Shown: one piece after another, positions 11,405 through 21,562 of the stretch
Layout of the letters: each line of letters starts with the position of its first letter
How positions within the stretch are numbered: position 1 is the first letter of the stretch
Assembly: GCA_020205615.1 (NCBI GenBank)
Contig: CM035162.1
Location: 32,266,479-32,330,478 of the forward strand
DNA: 64,000 bases
Source of the DNA: Panax quinquefolius
Lineage: Eukaryota; Streptophyta; Magnoliopsida; Apiales; Araliaceae
Reading direction: 5' to 3'
The notes under the pieces: model-generated
The model's input: only the letters and a program-made list of their open reading frames with translations
What the model was told of the DNA's origin: nothing
Databases searched by the model: none
Made by a program: the position numbers and the translations under genes

Positions 11405-14400
11405 TGTAACAACCCCAAAATAGGTCCATTCCATCCAACCCATTATGAGTCGCCAAATACATGGTACAGAAAATAACTAACACTTTATTACAACAATTAT
11501 TGTACAAAATACAACAACACATATGCTGTGAGTTTGGATACAAATATATACCAACTGTAACTCTCCTGACACCAACTTTGGATAGCACGTCACAATGACA
11601 CCTTACATAAAGGTATAGTCAAAAACTGTTTTAAAATTAGAATCTTTGGGAAGTGCTCAAGGAAACCTTCGTATATAGGAGGCCATGCTTCTAGGTTATG
11701 GTAGATATCATATGGCCACAGAATTATCTTTGGTTGAACCAATAGACCCCAAAGAAAAACGAGAAGATTACTATCATATTCTTCCCAATGGTGAGTCTTC
11801 TCTTGACATATCATTATCTCCACTGTCTCTAATTGGGTATTATACTCCAAATAAACACCAAGATTATATAGATAGTGCTGGTAAATATACTCAGCAAGTG
11901 GATGAGTACAACCCTATCTTATGATGACACGAGGTTGTATGTCATTAGACATCTTGTATGATAGTGGAAAAACACCCTTCCAAGTTAAATTCACCTCACC
12001 CTCAACATCTATAGACCACAATTTATTCCCTCGCTATCCCCGCCGACCCGAAATTTACACTTTTTATTACACGAAAAGGAATTGTGAATGAAAAGGATGA
12101 TCACAACTAGCTCAGTAAAGAATATCATGACTAAAAATAATTAAATTATCAATAGCCTTCATCAATAATAAATCAGAGATTTAGAACATATGGTAGATGA
12201 TAAAATTTCAACCATAGTTGCAAATGGAATGAGCAATCCATTAGAAGAGTCAAATAGACCATAAAATCTATTATCTTCTCCATGTTAAAAGTCCACCAAC
12301 AATGTTTTATCCCTGTAACATTAATCAACAATTCTTGTCCACAATCACGTATATAACTCATAATCGTAATTGTAGTTCTAAATTCCTTTCCTCATCCAGG
12401 ACAAAGTTAATTTTCATCACCAAACATCAAAGATCATGGTTATACCAAATCACGCCTCTGCTCATAATCATACTTATAAATTCATCTTTGTACTACGGGC
12501 CAAAGATATTCATCAACAGCTTCATCTTTGCACTTCTCGCTAAAGATATTCAACAACATGTCATCTTTGCAATCACCGCAGCCAAAGATATTCATCGATT
12601 AATTCATGTTCATCTAAACACCTATTCATCTTCGCACTCTATCGCCAAAGATATTCATCGAAATCATTCATCTTTGCACTACAAAAGCTAAAGATATTCG
12701 GTTATATCATCATTTAGGATGAGGATGATGAAAATATTTTAAGAAAACGAATCCAAGAAACAAAATAATAAATATTAAGGATTCGTATTTCACTATTCCA
12801 TGTCCAAAAATACCTCATAAATAATCATAATGGAGTAAAATTCAAGAATGATCAAAACATGGATACAATCAAAACTAGTATCCATAATAGATATTTTGAC
12901 GAAAAACGAAAATTTAATTTTTCCGTGAATAATAGTGTCGTGATTCGTGAATAGTGTCGTGTATCGTGAATAAAGGCCGTATAACGTGAATAAGAACTCA
13001 AACACCAAAGATAGAAATTTCACAAAAACATCATCATGCTTCGTGAATAGTAACTCGTGAATAAGAACTCGTGAATAAGAACTCCTAAGCATGAAAAAAA
13101 GTTTTAAATTTGATAAAATTCAAACCAATATTTCTAAGATAATGATATTGAAGAAATAATATCATTTATGAAGAAAATAATCTCCCTTACCTCGTAAAAG
13201 AATAAGTACTTATTTGGAATACTAGATATAGTGCTAAAAGAACTTGCACCAGATAGCAATACTCAAGTACTAAAATACTCACAAAATACGCCGATATTAT
13301 ATTAGAGAGAGAGAGAGAAATCTTTAGTTTACGGTGTGATTTTCAATTCTAACCTAAGCACCCTATTTATAGGAAAATGCTAGAATTCCAAAGCGAAAAT
13401 TTAATAAATTAATAATATTATTTTTCAAATTTCCTACGCCCACTAATTTGGTCCAAGACATCAGCCACCATGTGACAAAACATTAAAAACGTTTTTTTCT
13501 TAATTTAAATAATTAAAACTAACAAAAATCAATTATTTCGGAACTACGGAACTTCAATAATTCATAATAAATAGCCCTTTTATCAAAAAAATTTGAATCT
13601 CATGACTTTTTATAGGAAATTCAATTTTCTACAACTTTGCAGAAGAAAGTTTTTCCAAATTCTAAACAAAAATTGATCGAAATTCACATACGGACGATTT
13701 TACAGGTTATAATCAAATTTCAGTCAAGAAATGGGGTCCACCGACACACAAAACTCGTGTTAATCATTTAATGCAATAAAAATACTCTTCCTCCTCATAT
13801 ACTCATATATCCCACATTCATTGTAAAAATATCATCATTATTATATTATAATAATATAATAAAATATTATTTTATCAGAAAAGATAAAATATCGATTTTC
13901 AACAATTGTCACTTTAAAAATTTTCTCCATCTGTATCCACATAAAATGAATATTTTCCTCATCATATAAATTGATAATTAATTATTCACAAATAATATTA
14001 TAGAATCACAATAATGGCAACCGCATAGCCTCCTGTGAAAGAGGGGCTTTCAATAAGAATTTCTCATTACTTGCCGCAATTAGGTGACCAAACCTCTCCT
14101 TAGACAGTAACTTTCTAGACATTGCCAATAATGTTATCTAATAATATTATTCAGATAATATGAATGATTGCTTCGATAATGGAATATACGGTGTAGTGAC
14201 AATTATCAAAACAACAAAGAATATAAAATATCAACGCATCAATTATTGAATCAATAAAATAAAATACCGAATAATAATTACGGTAATAATTATTGAGTAG
14301 TGCCTTCTTACGTAAGAGTCAATAATTCAAAAATAATAGTAATACCGCAGTGCTCTCTGCAAGCAACAACGCAGTATATTTACTTTTACCCACCGGTATT

Positions 14401-14720
14401 CCAACAAGGTTAATTCTGTAACGATTACGCTGTTATTTATAAAAACTTTAATTTGTCATTTTCTTCATCCGGCGCTTATTACATTATGGGGCCCACAAAT
14501 GGTCATACCAATCATACGAATATTCTCCGACAGAAAGAATATTCCACGACCAAACGAATATTCCCAAACAACAATGAATATTTTTATAACCACTTGTGTA
14601 TTTTGAAAAAAAATTCATATATCACCCTTAACTTTAACCTTTTATCAATTTAACCATTTACTGAAAAGTAATTATAAGAAAAATTGAATACTTTTATTTC
14701 ATAAAATTCGGGGTCTTACA
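11405..14720 (-). mobile_element. Solo LTR, Y subtype, nested in the solo LTR 8737-14795
   Basis: On the minus strand it runs from TGTAAGACCCC (14720) to GGGGTTGTTACA (11405) and is flanked by AGATA (11400-11404, 14721-14725). At 3,316 bp it is about 540 bp longer than the closest copy (36063-38836); most of the excess is foreign sequence at about 11590-12100. Shared Y features are the promoter complement CCTATTTATAGG near 13365-13380, the 14-bp TTACTATTCAC array (complement at about 12940-13085) and GTAGTGC-type hairpins at 12484-12696. Confidence 0.9.
11590..12100. other. Foreign segment inside the Y-type LTR
   Basis: The three other Y LTRs continue here with the GAGCTCACCC and ACTAGTCGGGG block, but this copy has unrelated sequence instead. 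On the minus strand it includes CTTGCTGAGTATATTTACC, which resembles the R region of other plant LTRs. Two overlapping open frames (11590-11850 minus, 11685-11924 plus) have no recognisable match. It probably derives from another retroelement. Confidence 0.45.
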
Positions 14721-14795
14721 AGATAGATAGATGATATTTGTACAGTGAACACCAAATCCCGTAGAATTGAAGTACCCGGATTTGGGGGTGTCACA

Positions 14796-17424
14796 TGTTA
14801 AGTTGCCTTTTTCTGTTTCGAATTCTTCCACTACAAAGCCTTTTGATATAATACATAGTGATTTGTGGACATCACCAATTTTAAATCAGGTCATAAGTAT
14901 TATATTCTTTTCTTGGATGATTACACTAATTTCTTATGGACATTCCCTATTGGATGAAAATCACAAGTTCATTCCATTTTCTTATCTTTTAGTGCACTTA
15001 TTCAAACCTAATTTGAGACAATTATTAAATGTTTTCAGTGTGATAATGGGATGGAATTTGATAACGACTCCTTTAAGCAATTTTTTCAAACTAATGGTAT
15101 GGTGTTTCGTTTTTCTTGCCCTCACACTTCTCCACAAAATGGTAAAGTCGAACGTAAAATCTGAGCAATCAATAACTTCATCTAAACTCTTCTTGCTCAC
15201 TCGTTTATGCCACATCATTTTGGCATCATGCCCTCCAAGTGGCAACATACCTCCTCAACATTCTCCCTAGCAAGCTACTCTCCAATTATTCCCCAACTCA
15301 ATTTCTTTACCATCAGGATCCTTCTTACACACATTTACGGGTTTTCAGGTGTTTATGATATCCCCTTTTTCCCTTCTCCTCAATAAATAAGCTACAAGCT
15401 CGTTCCACCCAACTTTTTTTACCCGCCTAATCATAGAGGATATTAGTGTTATGATTTGTCCAGTCGAAAAATAATTATCTCTAGACATGTCATTTTTGAT
15501 GAGTCTCAATTCCCGTTTGCCAAGCTGCATACTCCTTCTTCCCAAACCTATGACTTTTTGAGTGAAGGTCTGCATCTCTTTTTGCACCATCATCTTCAAA
15601 GTCAACCTACTCCACCCACCAAAGACGAATCAGGAGCTCACAAAGAGCCCAACCTACCCAACCACCAAAGACCTACCTCTCCCAACCCACATCTCAGTGG
15701 CGTCCATTCAATACTTCCCCACGGCTCAATCCAAATATAACAACCACACAATCAGCCTCTCTACCAAGTCCACAACAGAACCAAACAAGACAAGCCCCAT
15801 CTTAGTCCATTACAACTTGCAACATGCATGGGATTTTTAAGCCCAAACGTCAATTCAATTTGACATCCTCGGTTACGCCATCCCCTTTTCCCCGTAACCC
15901 AAAAGCTTCATTGTCTGACCCGAATTGGAAATCGGCCATGTTAGACGAATTTAATGCTCTTATTAAAAATAAGACGTGGGAGTTGGTGCCCCGTTCTCCT
16001 GATGCTAATATTATTCGTTCAATGTCGATTTTTCGTTATAAAAAGAAATCTGATGGTTCTTTTGAGAGACACAAATCTTGTCTTGTTGGTGATGGCAGAT
16101 CTCAACAGGTTGCTGTGGATTGTGATTAAACATTTAGCCCACTAGTGAAACCAGCTACTATTCGTACTGTTCTCAGTATATCCCTGTCAAAATCATGGCC
16201 CATTCTTCAGCTGGATGTTAAAAATGCATTCTTGCATGGTCAGCTTCATGAAACCGTTTACATGCATCAGCCGATGGGTTTTAGAGATCTCGTCCATCCA
16301 GAGAATGTGTGCTTGTTGAAGAAATCTCTATATTGCCTCAAACAGGCCCCACGTGCTTGGTATCAACGATTTGCTGATTTTGTCTCCACTATTGGTTTCT
16401 CACATAGCAAATCTGACCATTCTCTATTTATTTATCGACAAGGAAATGCCATGGCATACATTCTTCTTTATGTTGATGACATCATTCTCACTACGTCATC
16501 TGACGCTCTTCGTCAGTCTATTATGTCACTCATTGCTTCTGAATTTGCTATGAATTAAGGACTTGGGCCCTCTGAGCTATTTCTTGGGCATTGCAGTTAT
16601 ACGTCATGTCGATGGGTTATTTCTTTGTCAAACCAAATATGCAAAGGAAATTATTGAACGAGCCGGCATGACCTCTTAAAAGCCTGCAACCACGCCGATG
16701 GATACTAATGCTAAACTGAGTGTCTCTTCGGGATCTCCTTATGCAGATCCTACACATTATCGCAGTTCAGCGGGAGCATTGCAATACCTTACATTCACGA
16801 GACCAGATATATCATATGTTGTTCAGCAGGTTTGTTTACATATGCATGACCCGAAGGATGAACATATGAAAGCTCTCAAACGAATTATGCGATACATTCA
16901 GGGCACTCTTGACTATCGCTTACATCTTTCCAAGTCTTCAAATTCTGATCTCATATCTTACATCGATCTTTGATTGGGGTGGATGCCCGATACCGAGCGC
17001 TCCCTCCGGATATCGTGTGTTTTCTTGGAGACAACTTGATCGCTTGGTCCTCTAAGCATCAACCTACTTTGTCTCGATCTAGTGCTGAAGCCGAGTACAG
17101 AGGGGTAGCTGTCGTTGTCTCCGAGTCCTGCTGGATCCGGAACCTTGTCTTGGAACTACATTGTCCGGTCCACAAGGCTACATTGGTTTATTGTGATAAT
17201 GTCAGTGTAATATATCTCTCTGGCAATCCCATTCAACATCAGCGCACTAAACACATTGAAATGGATATTCACTTCGTACGTGAGAAAGTTGCACGTGGAC
17301 AGGTTCATGTTCCGTCCCGTTATCAGATTGCCGACATCTTCACTAAAGGACTTCCGCATATACTCTTTGATGATTTTCGAGATAGCCTAGCGTACGCCAA
17401 CCTTCCGCTTCGACTTCTGGGGTC
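14796..17424 (+). pseudogene. Copia integrase, reverse transcriptase and RNase H, 3' half of the disrupted gene
   Basis: Resumes the frame cut at 8736 with KLPFSVSNSSTTKPFDIIHSD. The integrase core is recognisable across frameshifts (DIIHSDLW, LFLDDYTNFLWTFP, CDNGMEFDN, HTSPQNGKVERK), covering the DDE residues. Reverse transcriptase starts near 15890 (SDPNWKSAMLDEFNALIKN), with LDVKNAFLHG at about 16211, LKKSLYCLKQAPRAWYQRF, and the catalytic YVDD at 16469-16480. The RNase H part contains RPDISYVVQQV, a frameshift at about 16970, WSSKHQPTLSRSSAEAEYRG, and TKHIEMDIHFVREKV with ADIFTKGLP near the C-terminus. Stops near 16126, 16556 and 16677 and several frameshifts make it inactive. Confidence 0.93.
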
Positions 17425-17590
17425 TGTTAGATTATGAAAATAATCTCTGTATAAATCTTTTAGTATTAGAATGTATCTTTTATTATTAGAATGTAAATAA
17501 TCATTACCTCAATTGTAGTCTAATAACACTCATGTGCTCATGTATATATTTCACCAAATGAATGAGAATAGACACGGTAAATTTCTATCA
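17425..17590 (+). repeat. 3' LTR of the Copia element
   Basis: 166 bp from TGTTAGATTATG to TTTCTATCA, matching the 5' LTR. It is preceded by CTTCTGGGGTC, a weak polypurine tract, and followed by the target duplication TATAA (17591-17595). Confidence 0.93.
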
Positions 17591-17595
17591 TATAA

Positions 17596-18065
17596 CAACC
17601 AAGTGCCTACATAATAGCATGAAGAAATAATCATAATCCGAAAGAATAGCAATAAATAAAATTGATTCAGCTTCATGAGTTTCCGGTCAACCAAATTATA
17701 TGTTGTAGCATTGTTTTGGAATATTATGTGATTGCTTTAATACATAAGTTGGTGCTGCTTTGATGTGTTTGGAATCTTGGTATAAAGGCTTTCAGATGTT
17801 AAAAGAACAAAAAAAAACATAATTGGTTTGTCTCTAATATCAGTTTCAAATTTAGGGGTCAAATGCGAACTATATTCTTTGTCATATTGTTAGGAAATTA
17901 ATATATTCACCGGATAACTTAATAGTTTCACAAGATTATAGTCACATAAATAATTAGTGGGATTGACATTTATATGAATAATATATATTATGTGATATTA
18001 TTTTAGTGATTGTCTTATTTATATCAGTGGATATATGTATATATCAACATATATTTTTTGTTGAA
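17596..18065. other. Unassigned AT-rich sequence
   Basis: Right flank of the Copia insertion. No open frame, repeat boundary or recognisable motif was found. Confidence 0.3.
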
Positions 18066-18310
18066 ATTTCATATTTTGACTTTCTCCGAGAAATCATTAT
18101 TCGGAGATTCATGGGGTATGCCCTGCAGAAGGCTGAATATTTTTCTTATTATATGTTACTAAGCTTAATAAGCCACTTTTAAAGTGGTAATAAAACTATT
18201 TTCTAATAATATCCATTTGGTTATCATGTTTCTTTGCTTTTCTTTCTGCCATCAAGTGTAGTGGGTGATCTGAGATTATCTCTCAAAATTTGTAGTTCAT
18301 TACTTTTCAA
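18066..18310 (+). pseudogene. Relic of the 3' flank of a BBE-like gene
   Basis: This block aligns along its length with 34170-34420, just downstream of the intact BBE-like gene. Shared pieces in the same order are CATATTTTG-CTTTCTCC, CATGGGGTATG, GTTACTAAG-TTAATAAGC, GTGGTAATAAAA-TATTTT, GCCA-CAAGT and ATTTGTAGTT. It includes the same AATAAA polyadenylation-type signal. No coding part of the second gene remains next to it, so it looks like the leftover tail of a former tandem duplicate, with coding sequence lost or displaced by the insertions to its left. Confidence 0.65.
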
Positions 18311-18650
18311 GAGATCCCACTCAAAATGAACATAGGTTCATTTGTAATTCATGTAAAGAAAAGTTTTGTCAAAATATCAACTTCTCTTGTAAAAAGTTAA
18401 TTTTGTAAAGAATAATATTGTGCACACTAATTGTACACAAAAAAATGTGCACTAAGAGTAGGTCACACTCCTTATTTACTATTTTTTATACTGTGTACAC
18501 AACTTTTTATGTATAATTGATGCCTCTAGTATTAATCTCTTTAAAACCAGCAATAAAGTAGTAAATTTTATTCAATCTACTCTTTGATATTGACCTTTTT
18601 CTCTCCTCTCTTCTTTTCCTCCCATTATGCCTGCAAATGAGGTATTATTA
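18311..18650. other. Unassigned sequence downstream of the BBE relic
   Basis: AT-rich, with a repeated TGTGCACACT and TGTACACAA motif near 18420-18500. No gene recognised. Confidence 0.3.
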
Positions 18651-18654
18651 TAAG

Positions 18655-18805
18655 GGTGAACATAGTGCGGTTTGAAACCTAAACCGTACACGAAACCGCT
18701 TAGGTGCGGTTTGACAAATCCGAAACTGCACATGAAACCGCTTATGATTGGTGCGGTGCAGTTTTGGATCGTGCAGTGCGGTTTCGGTTCTAAAACCAAT
18801 TGAAA
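18655..18805. repeat. GTGCGGTTT-rich repeat
   Basis: Contains five or more GCGGTTT or AAACCGC motifs in both orientations (GTGCGGTTTGAAACC, GAAACCGCTTA, GTGCGGTTTCGGTT), giving inverted pairs. Similar sequence lies at 31424-31575. Such GCGGTTTCGGTTT palindromic repeats are typical of plant hAT-type or related MITEs; assignment to hAT is inference, and no 8-bp target duplication was established. Confidence 0.5.
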
Positions 18806-20265
18806 CAACAAAATTTTATGCAATTTAAATTAATAATTTAGCATCACACAATATTAAAGTTGTAAAAGAGATCAAAGCAAAGGCACCAGAGTTTTTATCC
18901 CTCGTTCTACACATCTAAAAAGAAAAAACAAGCAACAAAGAAGAATATTCAGTACTACTCATCCAGCACCGAGTTTCAGAAGCACACTGATAACTCAAGA
19001 GGGTTGCCTCATGATTTGTCTAATTCCAATAACTTCAATTCTTTTAATCTTAAAAGATATTGAATCCAAATAATTAAATATTGTAAGACCCCAACTTATT
19101 ATAAATAAAATCGAATTTTCTCTAATTATATTTGTGAATAATACGGTATTAATTTGATATAATTCTCTGGTTATGGGTGAAATGTGCAAATTTTGCAAAA
19201 TATGCAAGTGGTTATAAAATAATCATTGTTGTCGGGGAATATTCGTTTGGTGGTGAAATATTCTTGTTGTCGGGGAATATTCGATACACGACGCGCATCA
19301 TTTAGGGCCCCATAACAAAATAACCGCTCGGATGAAGAAAATGACAAGTTTGAGTTTTTATAAATAATCTACGTAGTTATTATGAATTAACACCTTTGTT
19401 GGAATACCCGGTGGTTAAAATACGATGTCTGGCGTGGATGCAGTATTGATGAATTATTGATCCTTACGTAAGAAGGCACTACTCAATAATTGTTACGATG
19501 AATACTTGTTCAATATTTTATTTTATTGATTCAATAATTATCATGCGTTGATATTTTATATTATTGTTGTTTCAATAATTGTCAACGCACAAGATTTTCT
19601 ATTATCATATTATTTGAATAATATTATTAGATAGCATTATTAGCAATGTCTAGAAAGTTACATCGAGGAGAGGTTTGGTCACCTAATTAATTGCAAGAAG
19701 AAGAGAAATTTTATTGAAAGCCCCCTCTTTCTGGAGAACTACTTTGGTTGTATAAATGTGATTCTGTAATATTATTTGTGAATAATTAATTATTGATTCA
19801 TATGATAAGGAAATATTTATTTTATGTGGATATAAATGTTGGATATATTTATTGTGGTTAAAAATGAAGGAGTTAATGTTGAGGTGTTTTATCAGTATTT
19901 TTGTCAGAATGAGGTATTAAAAATTAAACCAATGATTTTTGAGATATATTACGTGAGTTATAATTTTTAATCCGACCGTTGGATCGTTGTAATTTTTGGA
20001 TATGTTATACATATATAAGTTGAGTATATGTCCACAAATTTTGAACCGTTAAAAATGAACGTATGATTTGTTATGAATTTTAAGAGGTGACTGGGTTCGA
20101 AATTGTTGAAGTATCCGAATTTAGCATTTTGGTGGAAAATTCTAGAATTAAGTGGGCCCCACTTGTGGTTGGTGAAGAAATGTGCTGAATTTATTTCAAA
20201 TGTGGTGGGTGGGAATAGTAGCAGGTAAAGCCATCAGGTTGCAGGTCAAGTCTGCTAACATTTTT

Positions 20266-20274
20266 CTATAAATA
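20266..20274 (+). promoter_or_regulatory. TATA box of the Y-type LTR
   Basis: CTATAAATA, followed by GGGCTAAGTTAGAATTG, a leader start shared with the other Y copies. It is likely the LTR's RNA polymerase II promoter. Confidence 0.7.
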
Positions 20275-20838
20275 GAGGGCTAAGTTAGAATTGAAAATCA
20301 CACCAGAAACAAGTTTTCTCTCTTTCTCTCTCTAGATTATTGAGTGCATTTTGTGAGTATTTAGATACTTTGTGAGTTTCTATTCATCAGTGCAAGTTTC
20401 CTTCAGCTTTATACCGATATTCCGATCAGAAGTACTGATATTTTGAGGTAAGGGATGTTATTTTCTTCATATATGATATTATTTCTTCAATATCATTATA
20501 TCGAAGTATTGATCTGAATTTTTATCAAATTTAGAACTTTTTGTGTCGGGGTTACTATTCACGTATACGACACTATTCACGAATACGGCACTATTCACCG
20601 AAAAATGAAATTTTCTTCTTTTTGTCCAAGATGTCTATTATAGGTTACTATCTTTGATTGTATCCATGTTTTGATCTTTATTTTTGAATTCTGCTTCAAA
20701 ATTGGTATTTTTGAAGTATTATTGATCTTGGATAAACTGTTATACGAATCCCTACTATTTGTCAATCTATCTCACTGGATTCATTTTCTTTAAAATATTT
20801 TTCATCATCCTCAGTCCTAAATGATGATATTCTTCAAT

Positions 20839-20976
20839 ATCTTTGGCTCAGTAGTGCAAAGATGAATGATTAACTGATGAATATCTTTGGCCCGTAGTGC
20901 AAAGATGAACAGTGTTGAGATGAACATGACTAAACGGTGATACAAATGAATATCTTTGGCCTTGTAGTGCAAAGAT
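20839..20976 (+). repeat. Array of three GTAGTGC hairpins
   Basis: ATCTTTG and CAAAGAT flank 10-11 nt loops (GCTCAGTAGTG, GCCCGTAGTG, GCCTTGTAGTG) at 20839-20863, 20883-20906 and 20952-20976. Each is a perfect 7-bp stem. Equivalent arrays exist in every other Y LTR. Confidence 0.85.
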
Positions 20977-21540
20977 GAATATTGATTAAAGATGTATATT
21001 GATTGTTGTTACAGGGATAAAATTGATGATGGACTTTTAAATCTTAGAAGATAGTAGAACTCATTCTCTACTTGACTCTTCTAATGGATTACTATTTCCG
21101 CTGCAGTTGTTGATCTAAAACTTGTTGTCTATTATATTTTATCAGATTTTTTCCTGTTGAAGACTAACGATAATTTGTTGTATATTATCTTAGTCATAAT
21201 ATTCTTTACTGGGCTAGTTGAGCTCACCCTTTTCCTTTTTGTTCCATTCTTCTCAGGAGGTGAAAACATAGCAAGAACTAGTCGGGGTACGGAGTGATGG
21301 TTCTAGAAAGATGTTTTAGCAGTCCTCACTATTTCTGTAAAATAATGTTTGAATAATTGTAACGAGGACTTATTTGAGTGTGGATATTGTCTGAAGACAA
21401 TATTTGTATTTAAACTCACGGTATGTGTTGTCGATTTTTACGACAATTGTATTATTGAAGTTGTAGTTTGCTTTACGTACCATGTATTTGGCGACTCAAA
21501 ATGGGTGTTGTATACCTATTTTGGGGGTGTCACAAATATA

Positions 21541-21562
21541 ATATATATATATATATATATAT
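21541..21562. repeat. TA microsatellite
   Basis: Uninterrupted AT/TA dinucleotide run immediately 3' of the solo LTR's target duplication. Confidence 0.95.

Larger units (their letters stand above)
8737..14795 (+). mobile_element. Long solo LTR inserted in Copia pol, itself interrupted
   Basis: Begins TGTGACGAACGAGAATTTTG and ends CCCGGATTTGGGGGTGTCACA. A perfect 5-bp duplication TGTTA flanks it (8732-8736, 14796-14800), and the Copia reading frame resumes exactly after it. Without the nested LTR at 11405-14720 (and its 5-bp duplication) it is about 2.7 kb. No primer-binding site, gag or pol lies inside, so it is a solo LTR left by LTR-LTR recombination. The 3' end resembles the LTR ends at about 5594 and 6243. 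Confidence 0.9.
6771..17590 (+). mobile_element. Copia LTR retrotransposon with nested insertions
   Basis: Complete element bounded by LTRs 6771-6948 and 17425-17590 and a perfect 5-bp target duplication TATAA (6766-6770, 17591-17595). The coding region is split at 8736/14796 by a solo LTR; without that insertion the element is about 4.8 kb. Domain order is gag, protease, integrase, reverse transcriptase, RNase H, as in Copia. The very short LTRs (about 170 bp) suggest the Ale/Retrofit lineage, which is inference. Many stops and frameshifts show it is inactive. Confidence 0.95.
19082..21534 (+). mobile_element. Solo LTR, Y subtype
   Basis: 2,453 bp from TGTAAGACCCC to TTTTGGGGGTGTCACA with perfect target duplication AATAT (19077-19081, 21535-21539). 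A CTATAAATA promoter sits at 20266-20274, three GTAGTGC hairpins at 20839-20976, and the conserved GGGCTAGTTGAGCTCACCC block near 21205. There is no internal domain, so it is a solo LTR. Close in sequence to 23436-26269. Confidence 0.93.

Noticed and set aside
11590..11924. Two overlapping open frames as hypothetical proteins
   Set aside because: Opposite strands, no recognisable motifs, inside an LTR; described only as a foreign segment.
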